Source of the DNA: Saposhnikovia divaricata
Lineage: Eukaryota > Streptophyta > Magnoliopsida > Apiales > Apiaceae
Assembly (NCBI GenBank): GCA_036435485.1
Contig: CM071597.1
Coordinates: 13,571,881-13,635,880 of the forward strand
Direction of reading: 5' to 3'
Length of the DNA stretch: 64,000 nt
Under the pieces are notes generated by a model. That model was not told where the DNA came from, did not search any database, and saw nothing but the letters and a program-made list of their open reading frames with translations. Positions 42,340-54,899 of the stretch are shown one piece after another. A program made the position numbers and the translations under genes. Every line of letters starts with the position of its first letter. Position 1 is the stretch's first letter.

Positions 42340-44665
42340 GATTTATTCAAAGCATATCATCGAAGAAAGAACCCTGCTATCAAATGTGAATGTGAAGACA
42401 GGCCAAGTTGTTTATCCCTTGGAGACAACAGCAAGGGTATGACCTAGGGTCAAGGCTATTCAATAGCTAAGGAATGTTGTCAGTAATAAAGCATCTTTTA
42501 TAAGATGAAGAGCCTACTGTTCGAGGATTAAGGAAAGAGAACTTATCTGTAGCTGACATGGAATCTCAGTCAAAGGTGAAGTCAACAAGGTCAAATCTAA
42601 AGCTTCATCAGATAAGAGTTCAGCTATGACATAAGGAGCTCCCTCACCTGAATGTCAAATCAAGAGATTCTTTCCTGAAAATCGAATCAGTAAAGGAAAC
42701 TGCCTCATCTGGAATTAAAGTAAAATAAAATTATGAGACATGTCATAAAGGGAAGTCAAAGAAGCATCACACAGAAGTTCTACATCAAAGAAAAATATAC
42801 TTTAGTAGTGATGACTGATGACTTTTCTCAACAAAAAAGTTGTTGTTCAGACAATCTGAAGACTGAAGACCACTAATGTTGATTGATCACATTTTATGGA
42901 GTTAATCAACATGAAGTGATTGAAAGTCTTAGTGATGTTCAACAACTTCCAGCTCCCAGCTGTCAATGGTGATGGTGATTCAGATCCAAGCAATGTCAAA
43001 CATGGAGAATCTTCATGTAAACCCAGCAGCAGCTTAGGGGGAGCAACAGAAGGATCAACTAGTCAACTCAACACCACACTGAAAGTCAAAGGATACTATG
43101 AGAACATGTCTGCCAAGACAAAGAATGTTGACTCAATTAATTCTTTGTCCTAGTTCTTAGTGTTTCTAATGGTAGAAGTAAAAGACTAGCAGAGCTTCAA
43201 GTACTAATGATTATTTCTTTAGTTTTCTTTTAGAAGAAACTAAGAAAGCTGCAAAAGCTCTGAAAGATTCAGATTGAGTGATTGCAATGCAAGATGATCT
43301 CAATCACTACAAAAGGCAGATTGAAGGGAAGTTGTTATCCAGACCAAATAACAAGGCTGTATTTGGTATAAGGATAACCAAAAGTTTAACTGGATGTCAA
43401 GGCATTGTTATGAGGGACAAGGCCAAACTGGGTGCAAGGTTACAAGCTGATAAGATAGTATATCTAACAAGAAGCACCAGTGACAAGACTTGAGGATATC
43501 AGGCACCTGTTGTACATTCATGATCATAATGGACATCTGGAACTACTGAATCTGGATGCTAGAGGAATGTGAACAAGTGCACTCCTGGTTGGTGAGATAA
43601 TGAAAGATCTCTACAGGTTAGTATGAACTGGTATCATCACTCAAGCAAGCATGGAAGACATGGTATGACACCCTACCTATAATTTAATATTTGGCATCAA
43701 TCTTTAACAGTTGGTATCTTTTAACAATTGGTGTCACATTTATAGAACTCTCTACATCTTTAGGCACAAACATAAATGATATATATGTGCAATGATATCT
43801 TGATTATATTATATGTTGGTCTACTAACTATAAATTGGGATCAAGATATTTGCTGTTTTGATATTGGTAAAGTTGCAATTCTTTTGAATTACTTCATGCA
43901 AGCCAATAGAAGAATCCTTTTAGGAGCTCAGGCAAGCCAAAAGAATAATTCTATTTGGAGCACAAGTAAGCCAAAATAATGATGACAATAAAAGTAAGTG
44001 AAGGATCTTTTGTTTCTATTCAGAAGATTCTAGACCTGTCAAGACTACATACCAACACATCACTATAGCTGGCTTTTGACCTATTAGTTTGGACCTAACA
44101 AGTTGGTAATCAAAAATCTTAAGATGGACCCGGATCTGAGAAAATGGTACCCTAGAGATATTTGACCCAACAAGTTCAGGATCTATTAATTAGGACCTAA
44201 TCAGGCTATAGAGGAATCATCAGCTCATTATCTTATTCAATTGCTATTAGATCACTTACACACATATTATGTTCTCAATATGCAAATGTGCAAGGCCCAA
44301 GTGGATCCTAGAGATTCTATTCTTGTAGTTATTACACTTGATTTTCAGATGTCTTAAGTTGGACCCAAATCTGCGGAGATGGTACCCTAGAGACATCAGT
44401 TCTGACATGTTTTGCTGCATAGAGACAGATCAAATGAGTTTTACGAAAGCAGGAGAACACAAGGAATCAATTTCATCTCCAACAACTCTGTGGAACACTC
44501 AAGGACTAAGCAACTTGCATAAGGTATCAATTATTTCGAGAGCATGTCTTTAGTTAAGAATAACTTGCAGACACGTTTGCTGAATCACTTGATAAAATTA
44601 ATTTTTCAAGATTGGTTTGTAAACTTAGGGATTTTATTAATGCAATATGATTTGTAAATCCCATC
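42340..44665 (+). pseudogene. Decayed pol of Element III
   Basis: The protease motif is destroyed, leaving only the following ERTLLSN (about 42366-42390). The next segment carries the same frameshift and TGA as Element II (42405-42495 compared with 29570-29650 reversed). An integrase scrap VMTDDFS lies near 42805. The RT start MQDDLNHYKRQ...MRDKAKL is at 43278-43493. DPNLRRWYPRD is at 44362-44400, and the terminal LADTFAESLDKINFSRLV is at about 44565-44650. Total length is about 2.3 kb, as in Element II. Confidence 0.82.
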
Positions 44666-47600
44666 TGTTAAGTAATTCTTAAGTAAGCTCACCAGTATTC
44701 AGTTGTTAGTATTGAAAGGACTTGTGAACTTATTTACATCCAGACCTCACGCTCAGAATTATCTATTGAATGATTGCCATGTGTATAATTACAATATATT
44801 TTAGTGGTGATTATTTCAGGATAATAAAATACTTAAATGCTAAAATCTAACTCATAGAGATTTAGTATTTATTTATTTAATTATTTAGTTTGATTAATAT
44901 GAGTTATAGAATCTAAAGCAATTCAATTTAGTATTTGCTCTGTACCTCATATTTATTAAAATAAATAAACAACATAACTAATTTGGACCTAATCTGTATT
45001 GGTCTTCAATCAGTTATGAGATGTTAATTCTAGTGAACTTTAATATCCCATTTTCAGAAATTCACTATAATTAATATCATGGCTCTAACAATTGGTTGTA
45101 TTGAAGTTTTGACTTATATCAGTTAATGATATTTAGTTAGAATTCTATTTACTAACTAATTGTGAGATATATTGGTATGTGTGAAATTACTTAGAACTCC
45201 TCTAAGTAATCATTGTTATATCTTTTACAATTCACTCATATTACTATGCATAGTATGAAAATTCTCTAAGTAGAACTATGGATATTGAAATATCTAAAGT
45301 GACCATTGTTCAGTTACTTGGAATAATTTTTATGCTTATTTGCAAGCTTCTAATCACTTTGATAATAAATGTTATAAACTATGGATCAAGGTGTATAGGA
45401 CTTAGAATATCATTTCTAAGATTGCAGACAAGACAGCTTTGGTAATCGAGTCTTATTTATAGAACCAAGGTTGTCTACCAGTAAACAGTTGTTAGGAGTA
45501 AACAATTGTTATTATCGAGGAGTTGCCTTGAAGTCATAAGTTTGAAATGTTATATCTTAAGAGCTTGTGTATTTCTTGTCAACTAGTTCCTCGTACTTAT
45601 GAATATCAGTGAATGATGTTCCTAAGTAGTTAGATACTAATATTCATTCTGTCAATTGGTACTCAATGTAACAATTCAATCTTCACTAAATTGAATTTAT
45701 CTTACAATAGATTGAATTTATCAAACAATTGGTATCATTGAATATTTAGTATTTAGCAGTGATTATTTATATCCTAGTTAAATTATGACGTGAAGCAATT
45801 CAATGGTTTATTTGCTCATAATTTAATTTTGGTAAAGTAATCATAAACACAATTACTTGCATTTTAAAGTATTTGATAAATACTAGCAGTTGGTATCAAA
45901 TAGTAAAATATTTGTTTACTGACAATTGCTAGTTGTTCTGATAATTTATTGCAAACTAATTGTGATGTATATATTATCTCTGATGATATTACTTAGGATT
46001 TATTCTGAGTAAATGTGTCTTATCTATAAATCATTAGTGTTAGTATAAATTAAGGTGTTCAACTTTCTAAGTAAGTGAGACTTAAAATTACATTCGGTCT
46101 CCTATCATATTTTGAAGTGGTGAAAATTTTCAAAATTGAATTCTCTAATTCTGGTTATACACCACTTTATATACATGATAGTTCTTAGAATATTTTTACA
46201 TCCATCAGACGATTACTTAGTTTATGTTGTGCTAAGTAATGCAGCGCCAAGGGAGAGACATTGGTTATCTGTACTTATGTACTTGGTAATCTTTGTTACC
46301 TAAACTACATTCAGTGCTTGTATGAGTCTTTTCACTAACTTTTGTGTTAAAGTTCTCTATACATAATAAGCACTTAAAGAAAATCTTTCTTTCTAAATTA
46401 CTGCGAAGTCAAGAGTTTGTGTCTTTTAAAATTAAAACGACCTAGTTTTCATTAAAAGACATGATAATACATTGTTTTATGCATAAATACATACTCTTGC
46501 ACATTAACAGTTTTTTAAAAGAAAACTCAAATCATTCAACATTAATGATTGTTTATAATTGTAAAACTTTTTGAAATCATAAATTTACATCAATTCTCTT
46601 ACAAGATATAATGCATATGTTTTCACACAATGTTATGGTATGATGTAAATGCATTTTATCTCTATATTTCTCTATTGCTATGTGATGCAGGTTCAGCTCC
46701 TAGTGGAAGCTTTCTCACATTGTAAGTCATGAGGTTGTAAACCCAACAACTTCTATCCCGGACTATAAATCCAAATCTAAACACATTCTGACTTACCCCC
46801 TAAAAGGAAGTAACCTATCAGACTAGAGGTCACCAGGGAGTAAATGCACTTGATGCAGCAAATAAGAATGTGTGGGATATTCTGTTGGTAAGTCACTACT
46901 TCATACACAAGACTAAAATACTTCCTATGCACAAAGTGAGATAACACACACTAAGGACGAATTGACGGAAACAAGTAATACTTCGACCATATTACGGTTA
47001 GGATTATAAGTTGAAGGTTCCTCAAAGAACCAAGAGTCTTCACAGACCTCGAGAGAAGGTATTGATCTCAATGCAAAATTCAACAAGATCATTATCTAAC
47101 TCCCCAGAGGGAACATCTCTGGATCCTGCGGGTATCGGGTCCGACATAGGTGCGGATCGGCAACTTGTTAACTATGATTCAGATTTACCTGATGAGTTTA
47201 ACAAGGTGATGTCTTCATAGACATTAGATGGAAACATGATTTTAATTCTAAGTTTTGATTTCATTGTTTACCTTCTCAGAATTCAAATCTGAAACACATA
47301 AAAAGGGAAATTTTTTATCAACTTGTAGATTATGACTCAGATTCGTCTAACGAGGATCGGGGATTTCCGAAACCCCATTGCACCACCAGTGACCTCTCTA
47401 GAAGGGGATATGGTAAACTTTCCTTGCAGGTACACATGGATGTTGGAGCTATGAGAGATAAGAGTGATACACTAGTGAGCATGAGTGTAAACACTTGAGA
47501 GTTGAGAGATGAGATCACTCATTTTAAGTGATATGAGTGGAGAGATGAGCTAAACACTTGTGATGTACACGAAACAGAATCACACAATCACAGTGAGGAA

Positions 47601-47880
47601 GAAAGATAAACACCAAATCTCATTCCCTATTCCCAAACAAAGTTTACTTACAAGATTTGGGAGATACAAGGAAATTGTCGGAAGATTTGGTTGTCAGGAT
47701 GATCAATAGTGAGGCCATTCTATAATATCTAAAGGGCAAAGTTGATCAGTCTACATACTTCTATTCTGGAAGTCTTCATAAAAATCCTTCAACACAAGCA
47801 AAGCTTCTTTACTTTATTCCAGCAGTCAATGTTAGATGTTTATGAAAATATGGTATCATCTAATTTAATTGGATGTTTGC
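44666..47880 (+). other. Distal internal region of Element III without intact ORF
   Basis: About 3.2 kb of AT-rich sequence, collinear with the reversed 23831-27299 of Element II. Around 47011-47220 a 69-codon frame ends in YDSDLPDEFNKVMSS; its counterpart in Element II is interrupted. No known domain seen. Confidence 0.6.
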
Positions 47881-47889
47881 TATAATTGA

Positions 47890-48536
47890 ATGCTTAGAGG
47901 ATTACTCAACTAAGGGGGAGAGATATTTTGAAGAAGATATACTCAAAGATTGCCTTAGTAAGAGATACTCAACTAAGGGGGAGATTATAAGCTTACCTTA
48001 GTGAGAGGGAGATGTTCTGTATAAGGGGAGAGATATGAAAAAGGGATATACCTTAGAATGGGGGAGTATTCACCTTGTCAGGGGGAGATAGATTTATTCG
48101 CCTTGTCAGGGGAGATAAGGAGTATTCACCGTTATAAGAAAGAGACATATCACCTTAGGTAGGGAGACATAAGGAAGGAGAGAAGTATGAAACGACAAAG
48201 CAGAATTCTTCAGTATGTGGTTGTCAAGTCATATTTTTACCACTGAAGGAATTCTAGTATCTGCTGATAATGTTCAATTTAAGATATAAAGGGTTATCAG
48301 GCAGATATGTCATGAAATGAAGATGAGTTACTTAATTAAGATTTGTTCAGTGCTAGAGGAGCAATCATCTATCAGTTCATCGATCAAGGATTCTGGAATT
48401 GTAATATCTAAACCAGAAATTTTTTTTTATGTATTATTTACTATAGCTCTTTAAAGCTTTATCTTCTTCTTGTTTGTAGTTGAGTTATCCTCTAGGTATT
48501 TGATTGTTATTGTCTAACAAACAAATAGGGGGAGAT
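47890..48536 (+). promoter_or_regulatory. Polypurine tract and PPT-like array of Element III
   Basis: The functional-looking tract AATAGGGGGAGAT (48524-48536) touches the 3' LTR. Upstream are at least six copies of A(A)GGGGGAGA-like runs, at about 47910, 47975, 48020, 48060, 48080 and 48110. This is the same arrangement as in Element II. Confidence 0.75.
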
Positions 48537-50592
48537 TGAAAGGCATATGATGTAGCCTATTTGTATTTCGAGGATTCAACTCAACTTAAACAAGAATGTA
48601 ATAGTAAATAGTATATGTACTGTCACAGGGATCTCAAATGCATAACTGTCAAAAGAAAGAAGACAAAGTCAATCTACCATTTTGAGTTATACTACACTTG
48701 AAGAAGTTCATTCAGTTGATCAAGCATCAGTAGAGTAATCAAGACAGTGGTTTCTATTTATAGTGACAAGAGGTTCCTACAGTGGCAGAATACAGATTAT
48801 AAAGGTTTGAAAAAGAGTGAAGAAAAGGAAGACATGAACCACAACTTTAAAGTCAATATATGAAGAACAGTCATTGCGGTTAGTCACTCATGAACCAGAC
48901 CGTGCATCGAGTGTCAACATTAAACAGTGGTTATTCGTCATTAACTTCAGTGGTTCAAGCTATCAAGACTGGTAAAAGAGAAAATCATTGTGCAAGCAAC
49001 AGAAGTGTTAAATTCATTAACCACAATGATTTTATTATCAAGTGGACTGGCTAAGGAATAATCTTTGTGGAGGATCAGATTTATCAAGACATGGAAGAAC
49101 ACAAGGGTTATGCTGTCAAGGAGGTGTATTAATTCTCTCTTAATTGATTAAATCATTTGGTTGATTTATTTGATGAATTAATTCTATCAGAATTAATTTA
49201 TTATGTAAATTAATTAAAAGGTTAATTAAGTTGGAATTAATATAATTATCAAAGGATAATCAAGAGTAATGAGAAGAGAAAAAGAATCACATCTTAGAGT
49301 CTAAATGAAGAACATCCATTGAAGTTAGTCGTTCATGAACCAGACAGTACATGGAGCGTCAACAAAAAATTCGGTGGTAATTCTTTATTACTTTCAGTGA
49401 TTCAGAAAAGAATTAAGACAATCCAAGGATATATAATTATTCTCCTTTAATTAATTTAAATCAACTAGTCAATTTAATTAATAAATTAACTCATCAAGAA
49501 TTAATTCATTAATTAAATTAATTATTAAATTAATTAAATCTGAATAATTATTTAAGTAAGTCTAAATTGAAATGATTATTTATTAATCAATTTAATTTAA
49601 AGCTGAAAAATGAACTAGCAAGACAATCAGATTGTCTTGCCTATTGTCTTGGAGAAGGAAATAAGAAAAGCAAGACTCTTGAAGAAGGAAATCAGAAAAG
49701 CAAGACAATCAGGGATTGTCTTGCCGATTGTCTTGATGATGATTATACCCAACAGCTTTAAAAAAAGAGAATAAAAATCTTATTTGATTATCTTGACTAT
49801 TGTCTTGACAGTTCAAATCAGATTGTCTTGATAATGATCAAAAAGAAAAATCTTCCTACAGATTGATAATTATTAATAAAGCAAGACAAATATCTCAGAA
49901 ATTGATTGTCTTGCCGATTGTCTTGGTGGAAGCAGATTGTCTTGCCGATTGTATTGCCTATTGTCTTGGCAGTACAAAATTGATGTCTTGGAAGTTCTGA
50001 TTGTCTTGCCGATTGTCTTTCAAGTGTTAACATCTTAAAAAGAGGCAGGAGATCAGTTTGTTTGATTTTATATAAATCAACCAAGGCGGCTGCTTTTAAA
50101 AAAATACAATCTTCACCACTTCATCTTCTTCAACACAAACGGAAGAGAGAAAAAGAAGAGACCAAGAGAAATAGTTCCTAAGCTTCAAATAATTTCCTGT
50201 AAATTATTTATGAGCTCTATAATTAAATCTGAACCGATAGAAATTGTTTACTTGTAACGTTGGAACTATCTAGCGAGTTTTTACTCCTAGAACTTATCTC
50301 TCGAATTGCTTTTAGCATTCGATCTTTTTATTACAAATATAGAAAAGTTCATGTCGAATTTTCTATAGAATTTGTAATAATTAGTTGGTCATCAAACCAT
50401 TGTAATTTGTACCCGTGTATTTAGACACACCCCATCAAGTTAATATAAATTTTATATTTAACTTGAATATCGGTATTCGTTTTATTCCGCATCAATTTGT
50501 TCTTGATTTAATATTTTAAGGAAAGAGCAAATTCGATTAAACGACATAGTTTGTATTCAACCCCTCTTCTACAAATTATTTTGGACCTAACA
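48537..50592 (+). repeat. 3' LTR of Element III
   Basis: 2056 bp, TGAAAGGCATATG...GGACCTAACA, followed by TAATA. The short-repeat array GATTGTCTTGCC is at about 49617-50030; most of the differences from the 5' LTR fall in or near it. Confidence 0.93.
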
Positions 50593-50597
50593 TAATA

Positions 50598-51990
50598 TTA
50601 TAATGCTAATAATTAACCGATTACCTTTTTAGCTAAAATGTATCGTCTTTTCTATTTTTTTAATTAAATTCCCTTTTTTCCTAGAAATATCACGAGTAAC
50701 ATTAATTTCTCATTTATTAAAGACTATGACCTATTTTATTTAGTAAAATAACATAATCAACTTATTTACCCTTACTCATTATAGATAAAATTCATCCTAC
50801 TAACTAATCAATTTCCTTTTTCACGTCAAACATATTATCTTTTAGATTTTTCAATAATTAAATAATTTCCTTTTTCAGGTAGAATACATATCTTTTATAT
50901 TTTTATCTAACTAAAATTTCTCCTTTATTAATCAATTTCCTTTTTCAGGTTAAACATATTACCTTTTCTATTTTTCAATAACTAAATAATTTTCTTTGTC
51001 AGGTAAAATACAATATCTTTTATATTTTATCTAACTAAATTTTTTCCTTTTTTAAAAACACTACAAGCAATTTTGTTTAATAAAATAACATAATTATATT
51101 ATAATTACTATTAACTAATCAATTACTTTTTTCAGACAAAGCACATTACCTTTTCTATTTTCTCTAATAAAAATATCTTTTTTTCCAATTATATCATTGA
51201 TGGTTACCCTTTTCAACCGAAACATGTTACCTTTTTTCTTTTCTCTTACTAAAACCTATCTTTTTTCAATAATATCACATGCATTTTTATTTAATAAAAA
51301 TATTATAATAGTAATAATTAACTCATTACCTTTTTAGCTAAAATGTATCATCTTTTCTATTTTTTCTAATTAAATTTCTTTTTTTCCTATAAATATCACG
51401 GGCAACATAATTTCTCATTTTTTAAAAACTATGACCAATTTTATTTAGTAAAATAACATAATTAAATTATAAATACTATAAACTAATCAATTACCTTTTT
51501 CACATAATTTAGTTCATCTTTTTAATTTTCACACTACCTATTTTTTCTAACTAAAATCTCTCTTTTTCCAATTATATCACGGGCGGTTCTATTTAATACA
51601 ATAAACTAATAATATTATAATATTAATAATTAACCGATTATCTTTTTCAGCTAAAACGTATCATCTTTTCTATATTTTCTAACTAAATTCCTCTTTTAAT
51701 AGAAATATCACAGACAATATTAATTTCTCCTATTCTAAAACATTACTAGCAATTGTATTTAGTAAAATAACGTAATTAATTAAGTTATAATTACTATAAA
51801 TTAATCAATTACCTTTTGCACCTAGAACATGTTGCATTTTTAATTTTCTCTAACTAAATTCTCTATTTTTCTAATCATATCAAGGGCAATCTATTTAATA
51901 AAATAAAATAATAATTTTGTAATTACTAATAATTAACCAATTACCTTTTTCAACTAAAACCTGTAATATTTTCTAACTAAAATCCCTCCT
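50598..51990 (+). repeat. Tandem roughly 0.72-kb units in the Helitron, right part
   Basis: Continuation of the array that Element III interrupts. The first 160 bp complete the second unit, a third unit follows at 50758, and more degraded CCTTTTTCA.../TATCACGGG sub-repeats run to about 51990. Confidence 0.65.
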
Positions 51991-52192
51991 TTTCTAGAAA
52001 TATCACGGATAACATTTATATAATTATTATCAAATCATCTCATATAAAAATTTAAGCCTCCAAAATTCATGTTTTAAAAAAAATAATTTAAATTAACGAA
52101 AAAATCATATAATATTAAAAATAATCCGTGCATCGCACGAGTTTTAAGCTAGTATTTTTAAAGTACACTTTTAATAAATCCCAATGATAACA

Positions 52193-53338
52193 TGTTAGTC
52201 ACAGATGCATATTTGTAATTATTAATAACAAGTCTCATTGTTTGTAATGCTTTACATTACTTACGTGATCACTTAACTGGGGAACCCTTTTAGGTAGGTT
52301 TTCTATCTTGTAAAACTGTACTTGCAATGGGCACCAACTCTATCTGTGTAACTGTATAAAAAGTCATTAAATAATGTTTGGAAGAAGATCCAATGATCAT
52401 GCCCCAAGCTTGAATAACAAGACTGAAGAAATAAACACATTTGGAGTTGAAGGTTGAAAATTTGCCTAAGTACATATTCGAGAAGTAATTTATACTGTTA
52501 GAAAAATCAAGGTTTCGAGAAGTCAAGGATTCGACATGTCAAAGATTCTGTTCGATATCTCAAGTAGTTAACAAGTCAAAGCATCATTCGAGTTCTCAAG
52601 AGGTCAATCAAGTCAAAGTCACATTCGACATCTCAAGAACTCAGAAGCTATTCGACATCTCAAGGATCACATTTGTAAAGACACTATTCGACAACTCAAG
52701 GATTTCAGAGGTAAAGGCCAATTCGAGAAGTAATTTGATATGTCGGAAAAGGCTTGTTAGAGAACTCAGAGTTGTCTAGCTGTTCAAAGTAGTTCTCGAA
52801 TTAAGTACTTGGTCATTTCTCGAATGGATTCTTGAAGACAAATTACTGAAGATTCTCAAGTCAGAAAATCTACACAAACCATGACATTTACAGTGACAAA
52901 TCATTGTATTGTGTACATTGAAAGTCTGCAAAGAAGTTTGGAAAGATATTCAAGGGAACAAGCAACTCAAGAAGTGGGTCTGACTAGCATGGAAAAAAGG
53001 TTTTATCACATATTGCCAAGGCTTGCACCAAAATGAAATAGACAAGCTAAGAAAGTTATTTTGTCTATTAACGATTTTGTAACAAGTGGTTTGTGCACAT
53101 GTCCTATAAGTGCACAGTCTCACTTAGTTGTTAAGTTTTTCATTGCAAAACACTTAGAAACTATCTCTCTGAGAAACGAAATTGTGTGTTCTTAATTCCG
53201 CACTGCATATTTGTTTTAACATACGGTTTCAAGTTACATATAAACACATCATATATTCAAAACACATATCAAAAAAAGGAAAATCAAGAAAGTTGAGAAA
53301 TACATTTACCCCTCTATATTTTCTTTTATGTATTAACG
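52193..53338 (+). mobile_element. Solo LTR related to the Element I family
   Basis: Begins TGTTAGTCACAGATGCATAT and has the same layout as the Element I LTR, including a TTCGAGAAGT / TTCGACATCTCAAG array (52475-52820). Length is about 1146 bp against 1150. No internal region follows. TAACA stands at both sides (52188-52192 and 53339-53343), which fits a target duplication left by LTR-LTR recombination. The last base is G instead of the usual A. It is clearly diverged from the Element I LTR, so it is old. Confidence 0.82.
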
Positions 53339-53595
53339 TAACATATACTAGTAATTTTTCTGCCAAGTCCATTGAATGAGATAAAGGTACAAAACACAAA
53401 TGTGCGCCAACTTTTCTACAGTATTTTCCATGCAAATTACCATTTTGAGAAGTATAAAAGTACAATAAAATAGATGAACTAGAATTTTCTTATTTTTTGT
53501 GCAACGTTAACCAGCTTAATCTTTAAGGGGCAAAGGGAGTACTAAATAGTAGAACAAATTAGTATCCTCCAACATCAAAAAACATAGATGACTAA

Positions 53596-54022
53596 GAGCA
53601 TTCACATCCCATCCCCCATCCCTATCCCCATCCCCATAATTTGAGGATTTGTTCAACTTTTCTTCTAAAATATCCCTCCATCCCATTCCCCATTTTGGGG
53701 TTTAGTTTTAGGGTCATAACTCAAGTCCCCATATTTAGGGACTTTGTTCATTCCCCCAAAAGCTTCCCCAAACCCCCTCTCTCTTCATATAATAATATTA
53801 AATTGTATTTATAATAGTGGGTGAGTTTTGATAGTTAAAATTGTAAGTGAAAGAGAGAGAAAGAAGTAATATAAAAAAGAATATAGGGATAGGGGAATGG
53901 AAAATGGGGAATGGGATGTAGAAACTTTTTGATAATTTTGGGGATTTACTATTTTTATTTGGGGATTTACTATTTTTAGTAAGTTTTTGGGGTTGGGGAT
54001 GGGGGATGGGATGTGAATGCTC
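53596..54022. mobile_element. PIF/Harbinger-type MITE with TAA duplication
   Basis: 427 bp. The ends GAGCATTCACATCCCATCCC and GGGATGGGATGTGAATGCTC are inverted copies. TAA lies at 53593-53595 and 54023-54025. Unit A shows the empty site, GATGACTAAACGCATTTCC near 479-497, with a single TAA. Confidence 0.88.
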
Positions 54023-54899
54023 TAAGCGCATTTCCTCTACGAGTGTTTTGGATCGTAGTATAATGTTACTCATTATGAACTAGTGATATAAATTTAAGTC
54101 ATACAAAACTCATCTTGATTCTTGAGGTAGATAAACAATATCAGAAGAATAATAAAATGATTCGGGGGTAATGTAACAAACATGAACCACAATCAAACCA
54201 TTATTTTTGTGAAATTTAGCCTCAAGTATTAGTTAGTACTGGTCTAGATACCATGGACTTTGAGAAAATTGCATTTACAATTGCCAATATATAACATGTC
54301 AAGAACTATACATTTAAGGTTTCCTTTTATCTTTTTTTGAAAGGCAGTTTAGTAATGGATAGATTAAAGGGCCTAGCCCAAATACACAAGATTCCACAAC
54401 AGAAGCCGGACAAAACTATTACAAGAAAATCAAATTTTTAAATTTATCGTATAATAATTTTGTAGACAAACTTTACAATATAAAAATAAAAACAAACAAA
54501 CAAATGTAGTAGAACACTTCCCATTTGGTAAACCACCACAAAAAGAAAAGTACTGCTGTTTGTTTACTAGAACAAATTTGTTTAGTTTGAATGTCAGTTT
54601 ATAATAAATATAACATATTAGTATCCTCCAACATCAAAAGAGAAAAAGTTCTACTAGTGTTAAGGATCATAGTATAATGTTACTCATTATAAACTAGTGA
54701 TCATATAAATATAAGTCATACAAAACTCATTTTGGTTCTTGAGGTAGATAAACAATATCACAAGAATAAAAATGATTTGGGGGTAATGTATATAACAAAC
54801 ATGAACCACAATCAACCATTATTTTTGTGAAATTTAGCCACAAGTATTAGTTAGTACTGGTCTAGATACCGTGGACTGAGAGAAAATTGCATTTACAAT

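Larger units (their letters stand above)
37771..50592 (+). mobile_element. Element III: non-autonomous Sirevirus-type LTR retrotransposon
   Basis: 12.8 kb, plus strand, TSD TAATA (37766-37770, 50593-50597). Both LTRs are 2056 bp. By eye they differ by about 13 substitutions (about 0.6 percent), so it is older than Elements I and II. The LTR and internal sequence belong to the same family as Element II. Both gag and pol are broken. Its leader carries a 69-bp tandem array not present in Element II. Confidence 0.92.
36425..52152 (+). mobile_element. Helitron built of roughly 0.7-kb tandem units, split by Element III
   Basis: Starts TCTATACTATTATATTAAAA after an A. It ends with the hairpin CCGTGCATCGCACG, then AGTTTTAAGCTAG, followed by T. 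After removal of Element III and one TAATA its length is about 2.9 kb. It is made largely of repeated units rich in CCTTTTTCAGGTTAAAC and TATCACGGG words. No Rep/helicase frame is visible. Confidence 0.83.
36345..53539. mobile_element. Stowaway-like MITE split by a Helitron and a solo LTR
   Basis: The left end is TTCCCTCCATTCCAAAAAAA. The right end, as reverse complement, is CTCCCTTTGCCCCTTAAAG. TA lies on both sides (36343-36344, 53540-53541). Without its guests it would be about 310 bp. The left flank GTATAACAAATTTG and the right flank TAGAACAAATTAG belong to unit C. Confidence 0.6.
20017..54416. other. Unit C of the tandem duplication, inflated by nested insertions
   Basis: The original unit survives only in pieces: 20017-20077, 34603-34735, 36198-36344, 53540-53595 and 54023-54416. 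In order these align with unit B. It breaks off after GCCGGACAAAAC (54416) and joins directly to unit D. Confidence 0.65.
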
